Assembly: GCF_006352065.1 (NCBI RefSeq) | Contig: NZ_CP040915.1 | Span: 3,038,001 to 3,102,000, forward strand | Origin: Georgenia yuyongxinii | GTDB taxonomy: Bacteria > Actinomycetota > Actinomycetes > Actinomycetales > Actinomycetaceae | DNA length: 64,000 nt | Direction: 5' to 3' | Part shown: piece after piece, positions 9,392-17,241 of the stretch | Layout of the letters: the number at the start of each line of letters is the position of its first letter | How positions within the stretch are numbered: the first letter of the stretch is position 1 | Program-made: the position numbers and the translations under genes | Notes under the pieces: generated by a model | The model's database searches: none | Told to the model about the DNA's origin: nothing | Seen by the model: only the letters and a program-made list of their open reading frames with translations

Positions 9392-10651
9392 ATGAGCGCA
9401 CCAAGCGCGGAGGCGGTCCTTGGCGCCCAGGCGACCATCCGGGACTGGCAGGAGAACGTCTACCGCGACCTTCACGCTCATCCGGAGCTCGGTCACCAGG
9501 AGGAGCGCACCGCCGGGCTCGTCGCCGGAGAGCTGCGCGATCTGGGCTTCGAGGTCCACGAGAACGTGGGCACCACGGGTGTGGTGGGGGTGCTCACCAA
9601 CGGGGACGGTCCGGTGGTGCTGATGCGCGCGGACATGGACGCACTGCCCGTGGCGGAGGCCACCGGGCTCCCCTACGCCAGCACGGCGCACGCCACCGAC
9701 GGCGACGGCAAGGACGTCCCCGTCATGCACGCGTGCGGGCACGACGTCCACGTCGCCTGCCTGCTCGGCGCGGCCCGGTTGCTCGCGTCGTCCCGGCCGG
9801 CGTGGTCGGGCACGTTCGTGGCGCTGTTCCAGCCCGCCGAGGAGCTCGCCGACGGCGCGAGGAGCATGGTCGACGGCGGCCTGGCCTCGCTCATCCCGAC
9901 GCCGGACGTGGCCCTGGCCCAGCACGTGCTCGCCTACCCGTCCGGGACCGTGGGCACCCACGCCGGGCCGTTCCTCTCCCTCGCCGAGAGCGTCCGGATC
10001 ACGGTCTACGGCCGGGGCAGCCACGGCTCCATGCCGCACCTGTCGGTCGACCCGGCGGTCCTCGCCGCGATGATCGTGGTCCGGCTCCAGACCGTGGTCG
10101 CCCGCGAGATGACGCCGGGCGAGTTCGCGGTGCTGACCGTCGGCCGGATCGCGGTGGGCACCAAGAGCAACATCATCGACGACCACGCCGTGCTCGAGCT
10201 CAACCTGCGCGCCTACAGCGACGCGGCCCGCGCACGAATGCGCACCGCCATCGAGCGCATCGTCCGCGGCGAGTGCGCCGCCTCCGGGTCGCCGAAGGAG
10301 CCCGACTTCGAGACCTATGACCGTTACCCGCTCACCGACAACGACCCCGCCGTCACCGCCCGGGTCGCGCAGGCCTTCCGGGTCCACTTCGGGCAGGCGG
10401 CCGGCGACTTCGGCCGGCAGACGGCGAGCGAGGACTTCACCGACATCCCCACCGCGCTGGATGTCCCCTACACCTACTGGGCGCTCGGCGGGATCGACGC
10501 CCAGGTGTACGAGGCCGCCGCCGCACGCGGCACCGTGAGCGAGGACATCCCCGGCAACCACTCGCCACGGTTCGCCCCGGTCATCCAGCCGACCCTCGAG
10601 ACCGGCACGGCCGCCGTCGTGGTGGCCGCCCTGGCGTGGTTGGGCACGTAG
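9392..10651 (+). CDS. M20-family amidohydrolase (N-acyl-amino-acid hydrolase type)
   Basis: A 419-residue metallohydrolase. The family motifs are in order: LHAHPELGHQEERTA near residue 25, MRADMDALPVAE, the metal-binding MHACGHDVHVACLLG, QPAEE, and near the C-terminus ASEDFTDIP with a later NHSPRFAP. A dimerisation (lid) domain lies in the middle (VYGRGSHGSMPHLSVDP). Members hydrolyse amide bonds of N-acyl amino acids such as hippurate or N-acetyl-cysteine, and the true substrate is unknown. GGAGAG six bases before ATG 9392 fixes the start despite an open frame further upstream. Confidence 0.92.
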   Translation: MSAPSAEAVLGAQATIRDWQENVYRDLHAHPELGHQEERTAGLVAGELRDLGFEVHENVGTTGVVGVLTNGDGPVVLMRADMDALPVAEATGLPYASTAHATDGDGKDVPVMHACGHDVHVACLLGAARLLASSRPAWSGTFVALFQPAEELADGARSMVDGGLASLIPTPDVALAQHVLAYPSGTVGTHAGPFLSLAESVRITVYGRGSHGSMPHLSVDPAVLAAMIVVRLQTVVAREMTPGEFAVLTVGRIAVGTKSNIIDDHAVLELNLRAYSDAARARMRTAIERIVRGECAASGSPKEPDFETYDRYPLTDNDPAVTARVAQAFRVHFGQAAGDFGRQTASEDFTDIPTALDVPYTYWALGGIDAQVYEAAAARGTVSEDIPGNHSPRFAPVIQPTLETGTAAVVVAALAWLGT

Positions 10652-10711
10652 CGGGCGTGGCTGAGCACGCAGCAGGAGTGGCAGGGCGGTTCGGGCGGTA
10701 AGCGTTAGTCC

Positions 10712-10996
10712 CTACGAGAGCCGTCGGGTGATGTGAACCGTGACCTCGTCACCGATGTCCTTGCCCAGCTGCTTGCGGAGCTTGGCGCTGATCGAGAGCA
10801 TGTGGCCCCCCGTGCCCGTCGGCATGAACGCAGCGGTGAGCGGCACGCCGTCGACCGTCGCGACGACCTTGACCGACCGGCCGGTTCCGAAGAGCTCGGT
10901 GGAGCCGGGCATCTCCACACACGCCCACATCTCCCCCTTGACCTCGACGCCGATGGGCGCCGAGAACTCATGGTCGAGAACCTGTGTCGTGGACAT
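10712..10996 (-). CDS. DUF1905 domain protein
   Basis: 94 residues, all one DUF1905 beta-barrel-like domain: FSAPIGVEVKGEMWACVEMPG, KVVATVDGVPLTAAFMPTGTGGHMLSISAKLRKQLGKDIGDEVTVHI. The biochemical role of the family is unknown. The GAGGAGAGG site precedes ATG 10996. Longer in-frame extensions run into the riboswitch region on the other strand and are not supported. It is divergent from the riboswitch-controlled transporter. Confidence 0.85.
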   Translation of the reverse strand: MSTTQVLDHEFSAPIGVEVKGEMWACVEMPGSTELFGTGRSVKVVATVDGVPLTAAFMPTGTGGHMLSISAKLRKQLGKDIGDEVTVHITRRLS

Positions 10997-11122
10997 CGCG
11001 TACCTCTCCTCGCGGGATGGTCCCCCGCAACGTAGATCACACCACCGACGTCGGCCTCCTTTCCAGCTGCTTTCGTCCGATGCGGCATACTGGACGGGCC
11101 GACAACTGAATAGCCACCGAAC

Positions 11123-11300
11123 CGCGGCGGGAGAGTCCCGCAGTTGCGGGCGCCGAAGGAGCAACCTCCCCGGGAATCTCTCAGGCCCCCAAGACCGCCG
11201 CTGGCGAGGCTCCTCTGGAAAGAAACCCCTCGGGGTTCACCGACGGTGTAAGCGGGTTTCGGCCCGCGAAAGCTCTCAGGTCCGAATGACAGAGCGGGGA
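11123..11300 (+). promoter_or_regulatory. Tandem glycine riboswitch
   Basis: Two aptamers in series. Aptamer 1 (about 11123-11218) shows GGCGGGAGAGTCCCGC, the GCGCCGAAGGAGCAACCTCC core and AATCTCTCAGGCCCC. Aptamer 2 (about 11219-11300) shows the CACCGACGG core, GAAAGCTCTCAGGTCC and GACAGAGCGGGGA. These match the Rfam gcvT/glycine riboswitch pattern of two glycine-binding units joined by a short linker. A CATACT at 11086-11091 could be its -10. The leader ends about 50 bp before GTG 11350. Whether it acts on transcription or translation is not evident, as I see no clear T-rich terminator before the gene. Confidence 0.92.
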
Positions 11301-11349
11301 ACACCCACCCGCTGGCGCACCCTGACGCGCTCGTTCCCTGAGGAGTTCT

Positions 11350-12489
11350 GTGGCTCTGACTTCACATGCGCCCGCGCGCGTGCCGGAGACCGTTCGTCCC
11401 GGCCTCGCGCCATCCCCCGCCGCGCCGGCCCGCCTCGCGCCATCCCCCGCCGCGCCGGCCCGCCTCGCGCCATCCCCCGCCGCGCCGGCCCGCCGTGCGG
11501 CAACCACCACCACGCCGGCCCGCCGTGCGGCAACCACCAGCACGCCGGCCCGTCCGGCGGCTGCCCAGGCTGAGCCGTCGGCCACCCCAGGGCCCAACCG
11601 GCGGCTCGGCGTGCTCGCGATCGTCCTGTCCGCCACCGGCATGGGCTTCGCCGGGGTGTTCGGGCGGCTGGCGTCGCCGTCCGGCGCGGTGATCGGCGAG
11701 GCGCTGACGATGGGTCGCATGCTGGTCGGCGCGCTGGGGATGCTGACAATCCTGGCGGTGGCACGGCGGCTCGGTGTCCTGCGCCGCACCCGGCTGTCGT
11801 GGTCGGTCGTGCTCGGTGGGGTGTTCCTGGGAATCTCGCTGGCGACGCTGCTGTCCGCGACCGTGCTTATCGACCTCGCGCTCGCGGTGGCGCTGCACTA
11901 CCTCGGCCCGGTCGTGGCGACCGTGCTCGCGCGCGTGCTGCTCAAGGAGTCGCTCAGCCGCCTGGAGCTGGTCTCCCTCGGCATCAGCTTCGTGGGCATG
12001 ATGCTGGCCGCCGGGCTGCTCGGCGGGCAGTCTGCCGCGGCCTCCGAGGACTGGGTCCTGGGCATCGTGCTGGGCGTGGTGTCCGGCCTCACGTACGGCG
12101 CCGCGCTGCTGTGCTACCGGTACCGCGCCGACATGCCCTCGGACGTGCGCAGCTTCTGGAACTTCTTCTTCGGCACGGTGGGGACCGCGGCGCTGGTCGT
12201 TGTCACGCGGCCGGACCTGTCGGGGATGACGGCGACCCACTGGGTGTGGGCGGTCGCGTTCTTCCTGGTCTGCGGGCTGCTGGCCCTGGGGCTGCTGGTG
12301 GTCGCCGGCAAGCACCTGCGGGCATTCGAGCTCTCGAGTCTGTCCTACTGGGAGGTCGTGGTGGCGCTCCTGCTCGGGGCGGCCGTGTTCAGCGAGGCCA
12401 TCTCGCCGCTCGCGGCCATCGGGGCCACGCTCATCGTCGCGGCGGCGGTCATCCCGCTGGTGGCGAGCCGGCATGCCCGAACGGCCTGA
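11350..12489 (+). CDS. EamA-family transporter under glycine riboswitch control
   Basis: 379 residues. After a 70-residue low-complexity N-terminus made of tandem LAPSPAAPAR and RAATTTTPAR units, a standard ten-segment EamA permease begins at about residue 85 (LGVLAIVLSATGMGFAGVFGRLA). AGGAG at 11341-11345 precedes the GTG start. The glycine riboswitch immediately upstream implies that expression responds to glycine, so this may be a glycine (or related amino acid) exporter or importer. That is inference from regulation, not from the protein itself. The N-terminal repeat is unusual for the family, which normally starts directly with the first membrane helix. Confidence 0.88.
   Translation: MALTSHAPARVPETVRPGLAPSPAAPARLAPSPAAPARLAPSPAAPARRAATTTTPARRAATTSTPARPAAAQAEPSATPGPNRRLGVLAIVLSATGMGFAGVFGRLASPSGAVIGEALTMGRMLVGALGMLTILAVARRLGVLRRTRLSWSVVLGGVFLGISLATLLSATVLIDLALAVALHYLGPVVATVLARVLLKESLSRLELVSLGISFVGMMLAAGLLGGQSAAASEDWVLGIVLGVVSGLTYGAALLCYRYRADMPSDVRSFWNFFFGTVGTAALVVVTRPDLSGMTATHWVWAVAFFLVCGLLALGLLVVAGKHLRAFELSSLSYWEVVVALLLGAAVFSEAISPLAAIGATLIVAAAVIPLVASRHARTA
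11401..11550. repeat. Coding minisatellite, five 30-bp units
   Basis: Three nearly identical 30-bp units (11401-11490, core CTCGCGCCATCCCCCGCC) are followed by two variant 30-bp units (11491-11550, core GTGCGGCAACCACCA). All keep the reading frame of the EamA gene, each adding ten residues. The unit number is likely to vary between strains. Confidence 0.93.
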
Positions 12490-12520
12490 GCGGCCGCACA
12501 CGCACGCTGCGGCCAAGCTC
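12488..12520. terminator. Bidirectional terminator hairpin
   Basis: GAGC-GGCCGCA (12488-12498) pairs with TGCGGCC-(AA)-GCTC (12508-12520). It lies exactly between the convergent stops of the EamA gene and the ABC permease. There is no strong T-tract, as is usual in this GC-rich group. Confidence 0.65.
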
Positions 12521-13745
12521 AGTCCTGCAGCCGTATCGCCTGGCGCCAGGTCAGGGCGGTGCCGCCCTGCATCACGGCGCGCTGGTAGATCCGCTCGCCC
12601 AGCCGCAGCAGCAGGTACGCGGCGGCGACCGTCAGGAGCAGCGAGGCCACCGGCTCCCACAGCGCGACGTCGTCCTTGAGCAGGCGGATCGGCATGGCCA
12701 CCGAGGAGACGATCGGCACGTAGGAGGCGCCGGCTAGCCAGGGGCCCTCGGCGAACAGGCCGGCGAACAGCGCGACCATGATGATGCCGATGACCGGCCC
12801 GGTGTTGGACTGCAGGTCCTCGCTGCGGCTGGCGAGAGAGCCGAGCACGGCCCAGACGGACGCCAGCGCGAAGAAGCCGGCGATGAAGAAGACGATGAAC
12901 CAGCCGGACGCACCCAGCAGCCAGCCGAGGTCCTTGGCCATCCCGGCCACGTTGACCGCCACCAGGGCGACGACGGCGTACAGCGCCACCTGCGCCAGGG
13001 CGAGGACGGAGTTGCCCAGCACCTTGCCGTAGAGAAGCTGGCGGATGGGGATCGCCGTCGCAAGGATTTCCACCACCCGGTTCTGCTTCTCCTCGAGGAC
13101 GGAGCTCGCTATCGCCATGCCGAAGACGATCGCCGCCATGTAGAAGAGGAAGGCGAACGCGAAGCCCGCGGCGTTCGCCATGCCGCCGTGGTCGTTCGCG
13201 CCGAGCAGCTCGGTCTCGACCGCCGACCCGGCGGTGAGCACGTCGACGGTGGTCCCCGCCGCCTCGGCATTCGCGTCGAGGACGACGGCTGCGGCGGCGG
13301 CGCTCAGCGCCCCGCTGAGGGGGGTGCTCACCTCGTCCAGCCCGACCAGCGTCCAGCCGTCCTCCTCCTGTAGGAGGGCGGCGTCCACCTCCCTGGCGCG
13401 CACGGCGTCGCGGGCGGCGGCCGGGTCGGCGACCTCGACGGCCTCGAGCGTGTCGCCGGAGTCGTCGGTGGAGATCGCCGGCTCTGCGCGCTCGACCACG
13501 TCGCGTGCGGCGTCGGTGGCGACGGCCACGGTGTGGTCGGTGGTACGCGAGCCCATATAGGCGGAGATGCCGACGCCGGCGACGATCATCACGAGTGTGA
13601 TCACCGTGGAGATCAGGAAGCTCCGGTCGGTGAGCTTGACCATGATCTCGCGCACGGTTACCACGAGCCACGGGTTCTTCACGCCCGCGGCGGGCACGGC
13701 CACGTCGGGGTCCCGCGTGGCGAGGGGTGTGGTGAGGGTGCTCAT
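12519..13745 (-). CDS. ABC-2 type exporter permease (NatB-like)
   Basis: 408 residues. There is one N-terminal membrane helix (LISTVITLVMIVAGVGISAYMG), then a roughly 140-residue extracytoplasmic domain, then five to six membrane segments. The EEKQNRVVEILATAIPIRQLLYGKVLGN motif is typical of NatB/ABC2_membrane_3 permeases, for example the Na+ efflux NatAB type. Its ATG overlaps the stop of the ATPase gene upstream by four bases (13742-13745), so the two are one operon. Transported substrate not known. Confidence 0.9.
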   Translation of the reverse strand: MSTLTTPLATRDPDVAVPAAGVKNPWLVVTVREIMVKLTDRSFLISTVITLVMIVAGVGISAYMGSRTTDHTVAVATDAARDVVERAEPAISTDDSGDTLEAVEVADPAAARDAVRAREVDAALLQEEDGWTLVGLDEVSTPLSGALSAAAAAVVLDANAEAAGTTVDVLTAGSAVETELLGANDHGGMANAAGFAFAFLFYMAAIVFGMAIASSVLEEKQNRVVEILATAIPIRQLLYGKVLGNSVLALAQVALYAVVALVAVNVAGMAKDLGWLLGASGWFIVFFIAGFFALASVWAVLGSLASRSEDLQSNTGPVIGIIMVALFAGLFAEGPWLAGASYVPIVSSVAMPIRLLKDDVALWEPVASLLLTVAAAYLLLRLGERIYQRAVMQGGTALTWRQAIRLQD

Positions 13746-14638
13746 CGGGTGACCTCCCGGTAGATCTCGGACAGGGTCGGCCGGAGCGGGGTGAACTCCC
13801 GCAGGCCTCGCGCCACGGCGTGGCTTAGGACGCGGTCACGGATGGCGTCGTCGAGCTCGACGATGCCCTGGGAACCGTCGATGTCGACGACCTGGACGCC
13901 GGGCTCCTCACGCAGCCAGCCGGCATCGGGCTCGGTGGCGATGCGGAAGCGGCGAGGCCCGCGGGCGCGCAGCTCCTCGCTGGTTCCACCGGCCATGAGC
14001 GTGCCGTCGGAGAGGACCACCAGGGAGTCGCACAGCCGGTCCACCAGGTCGAGCTGGTGGCTGGAGAAGAGCACCGGCACGCCCTCGCGGAGCCGGTCGC
14101 GCAGGAGGTCGACCATGGAGTCGACGGCGACCGGGTCCAGACCGGAGAACGGCTCGTCGAGGATCAGCGCCGTCGGGCCATGCAGGAGTGAGGCGACGAT
14201 CTGCACGCGCTGCTGGTTTCCCAGGGAGAGGGACTCGAGCTTGTCCTTGAGACGGTCGCCGAGGCCGAAGCGGTCGAGCATGCGGGTGGCCTCGGTCGTG
14301 GCGTCGCGGCGGGTCATGCCGCGCAGCTGGCCCAGGTAGGTGAGCTGATCGATGACCGTCTGCTTGGGGTACAGGCCGCGCTCCTCTGGCATGTAGCCGA
14401 AGCGGGCGCGGTCGGCGGCGGTGATGGGCCGCCCGCCCCACAGCACCTCGCCGCCGTGCACGGCGAGGACGCCCATGATCATGCGCATCGTGGTGGTCTT
14501 CCCGGCGCCGTTGGCGCCGACGAAGCCGGTCATCCGGCCGGGCTCGACGACGAACGAGACGTCGTCGACGGCGGTCTTGTTGCCGAACGTCCTGGTGAGG
14601 TGCCGCACCTCGAGCGCGGTCGGCGTGTGGTGGCTCAT
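13742..14638 (-). CDS. ABC exporter ATP-binding protein (NatA-like)
   Basis: 298 residues with Walker A GANGAGKTT, a signature LSLGNQQRV, Walker B ALILDEPFSGLDP and H-loop SSHQLD. The C-terminal 90 residues form the extension (DUF4162-like) common in NatA-type exporters. First gene of a two-gene exporter operon with the permease at 12519-13745. A two-component system of the kind that often regulates such exporters lies directly upstream on the same strand, 139 bp away. Confidence 0.92.
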   Translation of the reverse strand: MSHHTPTALEVRHLTRTFGNKTAVDDVSFVVEPGRMTGFVGANGAGKTTTMRMIMGVLAVHGGEVLWGGRPITAADRARFGYMPEERGLYPKQTVIDQLTYLGQLRGMTRRDATTEATRMLDRFGLGDRLKDKLESLSLGNQQRVQIVASLLHGPTALILDEPFSGLDPVAVDSMVDLLRDRLREGVPVLFSSHQLDLVDRLCDSLVVLSDGTLMAGGTSEELRARGPRRFRIATEPDAGWLREEPGVQVVDIDGSQGIVELDDAIRDRVLSHAVARGLREFTPLRPTLSEIYREVTR

Positions 14639-14777
14639 CCGGGTCCCCTTTCTGGTCCGGCATCAGCCTAGGAATCGGCCGGTGCCCGCCGCTTCCGTCG
14701 CCGGGCGGACTCCCCCACGACGGAGGCCTCCCCCACGCGGCGGAGGCGGGCCGCGGCGACGCCAGACCGGGGCGCCG

Positions 14778-15479
14778 TCAGGCGTCGCCCGCGAGGCCCG
14801 CGCGGTACGCGAAGACCACTGCCTGGACGCGGTCGCGGGAGTCGGTCTTGGCGAGGATGTTCGAGACGTAGGTCTTCACCGTCGACTCTCCTAGGTACAG
14901 CCGCCCGGCGATCTCCGCGTTGGACAGGCCCTCGGCGAGCAGGCCCAGGACCTCCCGCTCGCGCGGGCTGAGGGTCGCGACCGCCCGGCGCACCTCGGCG
15001 GCCGGCACGGGCGCCGGCCGCGCGGCAGCCTGGCCGGTGCGTCGACCCGCGTCGTCCCCGACCAGGCGCGAGATCACCTTGAGCGTCACCTCGGGTGCGA
15101 GCAGGGCATGGCCGCCGGCGACCGCGTGAACGGCGTCGACGAGGTCGTCGGGGTCGGCATTCTTGAGGAGGAATCCGCTGGCGCCGGCGGCGAGGGCGTC
15201 GAAGAGGTAGTCCTCGCGGTCGAACGTGGTCAGGATGATGACTCGGCCGAGCCCACGCGCGACGACCTCGCGGGTCGCCTCGATGCCATCCATCACCGGC
15301 ATCTGGACGTCCATGAGCACCACGTCCGCCGGGTGCTCCGTGAGTGCGGCGAGCGCCTCGCGGCCGTTCGCCGCCTGCCCGACCACCTCGACGTCGTCCT
15401 CGACCGAGAGCACCATGGCGAAGCCGGAGCGCACGAGGGCGTGGTCGTCGACGAGCAGGACGCGGACGGGGTCGGACAC
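14778..15479 (-). CDS. Response regulator, NarL/FixJ family
   Basis: 233 residues. The receiver domain (1-120) has acidic residues DDH at the start, phosphorylatable Asp in VLMDVQMPVMDG (~55), and the conserved Thr and Lys (ILTTFD, FLLKNAD). The LuxR-type DNA-binding domain (170-230) shows LSPREREVLGLLAEGLSNAEIA and STVKTYVSNILAKTDSRDRVQAVV. The GTG start at 15479 has AGGAG five bases before it. It pairs with the sensor kinase encoded just upstream (15539-16900), and the adjacent exporter operon is the likely target. Confidence 0.94.
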   Translation of the reverse strand: MSDPVRVLLVDDHALVRSGFAMVLSVEDDVEVVGQAANGREALAALTEHPADVVLMDVQMPVMDGIEATREVVARGLGRVIILTTFDREDYLFDALAAGASGFLLKNADPDDLVDAVHAVAGGHALLAPEVTLKVISRLVGDDAGRRTGQAAARPAPVPAAEVRRAVATLSPREREVLGLLAEGLSNAEIAGRLYLGESTVKTYVSNILAKTDSRDRVQAVVFAYRAGLAGDA

Positions 15480-15538
15480 GGGACTCCTTGGGGTGGCGAC
15501 GGGCGGTTGGCGGGACGGGGTGGCGGTGTGGCCGGTGG

Positions 15539-16900
15539 TCAGGAGCCGCGGCGCAGCGGGAGACGCACCCGGACGCGCCAGCCGAAGACCTGCGCGCGTG
15601 GCCCGATCTCCGCCTCCCCGCCGTGGAGGTGCACCCGCTCGCGGATGCCGCGCAGGCCGTACCCGGAGCCGGCGCTGCCCGGCCGGGGCTGACCGTCGTC
15701 CACGACCTCCACCTCGGCCCAGCCGGCGCCGTCGGCGCCGCCCGTGCGGAGGGTCACCTGCGCTCGCGTAGCGGTGCTGTGCCGCACGACGTTGGCGAGG
15801 GACTCCTGCGCGGTGCGGTACAGCGACAGCGCGACCGGGCCCGGCACGCCGTCGAGGTCGCCGGGCCGCTGCTCCACCGCCGCCAGCTCGACGGCGAGCC
15901 CGGGACGCGCCTGCGACACCACGAGGTCGCGGAGCTCCGCCAGACCCGGCTCGGGGGCGCGCCCGCCGTCGCCGCCGCGCACGGTGTCCGTCTCGCTGCG
16001 CAGCACCCCGAGGAGCGAGCGCATCTCGCCGACGGCGCTGCGGCTGGCGTCCTCGATGGTACGCAGCGCCTCGGCGGCGGCGTCGGGCGCGCGGGTGAGC
16101 ACCTTGCGGGCGGCGCCGGCCTGCACCCCGATGACCGAGACGTGGTGGGCGACCACGTCGTGCAGCTCGCGGGCGATGCGCAGGCGCTCGTCCATCACCG
16201 CGCGGCGGGCAAGCTCCGCAGCCTGCTCGCGGATGCGCTCGGCCTGAGCGGCCATCCGCTCGCGGCGCAGCGCCCCGCGCCAGGAGGTCCGCCCGACGGC
16301 GATGGCGCCGCCGAAGTACAGAAGGTTCACGGCGGCGGTGTAGAGCACGGCAGCCGTCAGCTGGGACAGCGGCCCCTGGGGCACCTCGTAGGCCTTCAGC
16401 ATCTCGGCGTAGCCCGAGGTGACCGTGAACCCGATGACGAGCCAGAGCGTCATCGTCAGGAGCACGAGGCCCATCGCGATCCACAGCAGGCGCCGGTCTC
16501 GTGCCCAGGCGACGGCGGCGTACAGCGCCGCGAAGTACGCCACCTGGAAGGTGAGCTGCCCCGCCATCTCCGTGCTGAGGTACGACAGCACGACGAACCC
16601 GACGCTGGAGCCCACGAGGACGGCGAGGGGGAAGCGGCGCCGCACGGCGAGCGGGAGGATCATGACGGTTACGGCGACATAGGCGCGCCACGCCGCCTCG
16701 CCCTCGGCGCGCAACCCCATGTTCTTCGTCAGCAGCGTCATCCCGAGGGCGACGGCGAGGAACGCGGCCATGCCCACGACGTCGTTGCGCAGCTGTGCCA
16801 AGCCTGGCCGTGGCCGCTCCCACAGGGGGTCGGCTGGGTCGTTGAGCCAGGCGTTCAGCCGTTCCGGCACGGCTACGCGCACGGAGACGGGCAGGTCCAT
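15539..16900 (-). CDS. Sensor histidine kinase, NarL-partner type (HisKA_3)
   Basis: 453 residues. Seven or so membrane segments occupy residues ~35-205 with no large periplasmic domain, so the kinase probably senses the membrane or an intramembrane signal, as in DesK/LiaS-like kinases. The dimerisation helix carries the phospho-accepting His in RIARELHDVVAHHVSVIG (~residue 247). The ATPase domain ends with GSGYGLRGIRERVHLHGGEAEIG. ATG 16900 is chosen because the earlier in-frame extension is Pro/Gly-rich. The response regulator follows after 59 bp. Confidence 0.92.
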   Translation of the reverse strand: MDLPVSVRVAVPERLNAWLNDPADPLWERPRPGLAQLRNDVVGMAAFLAVALGMTLLTKNMGLRAEGEAAWRAYVAVTVMILPLAVRRRFPLAVLVGSSVGFVVLSYLSTEMAGQLTFQVAYFAALYAAVAWARDRRLLWIAMGLVLLTMTLWLVIGFTVTSGYAEMLKAYEVPQGPLSQLTAAVLYTAAVNLLYFGGAIAVGRTSWRGALRRERMAAQAERIREQAAELARRAVMDERLRIARELHDVVAHHVSVIGVQAGAARKVLTRAPDAAAEALRTIEDASRSAVGEMRSLLGVLRSETDTVRGGDGGRAPEPGLAELRDLVVSQARPGLAVELAAVEQRPGDLDGVPGPVALSLYRTAQESLANVVRHSTATRAQVTLRTGGADGAGWAEVEVVDDGQPRPGSAGSGYGLRGIRERVHLHGGEAEIGPRAQVFGWRVRVRLPLRRGS

Positions 16901-17166
16901 GTCCCGAACCCTAGCGACCCCGTACCAGAGGCGGCTCCGCCTTCCGGCGGAGCCCCGAACAGGCCGAGGGCCAACGGCGGGCCCGCCTCCCCCGTGCGGC
17001 GGAGGGGGCAGCACCGTGCCTGGCCCACCCGGTTGCTCGGGTCGGCGTCGCCGTCGTCAGCGACGCCTGCATACGAGCAGTCGTTTCGCCCCAGGCTGAG
17101 AGCTCGACGTCGATCGTCACCGCCTGACGGACGGCAGCCCCGGCAGGTCCCTGCGGCCGCGCCGGT

Positions 17167-17192
17167 CGGCCCCGGCACACGTGCCGGGGCCG
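17167..17192 (-). terminator. GC hairpin downstream of malate synthase
   Basis: A perfect 12-bp stem, CGGCCCCGGCAC with GTGCCGGGGCCG, and a two-base gap. It lies about 50 bp after the malate synthase stop and is the best transcription terminator candidate for the aceA-aceB genes. Confidence 0.65.
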
Positions 17193-17208
17193 CCGTCGCG
17201 GGACAGAC

Positions 17209-17234
17209 CGGCGAGAGGATGACATCTCGCCGGA
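17209..17234. repeat. Possible remnant of the palindromic element
   Basis: CCGGCGAGA (17209-17217) pairs with TCTCGCCGG (17226-17234) around GGATGACA. The right side ATGACATCTCGCCGG is identical to the end of copy 1 and its flank (6089-6103). It may be a decayed half element reused as a hairpin eight bases beyond the malate synthase stop. Confidence 0.55.
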
Positions 17235-17241
17235 AAGGCTG

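Larger units (their letters stand above)
16901..17241. other. Intergenic region with two hairpins
   Basis: About 340 bp between the kinase start and the malate synthase stop, with no credible gene. It carries a strong GC hairpin (17167-17192) and the possible palindromic-element remnant (17209-17234). It must also hold the kinase promoter, for which I see no clear -10. Confidence 0.5.

Noticed and set aside
9113-10561. Long N-terminal extension of the TRIC-type gene
   Set aside because: It overlaps the well-supported M20 gene on the other strand and has no membrane or family character.
16901-17016. Longer start for the histidine kinase
   Set aside because: The in-frame extension is Pro/Gly/Arg-rich, does not resemble kinases, and ATG 16900 starts the natural N-terminus.
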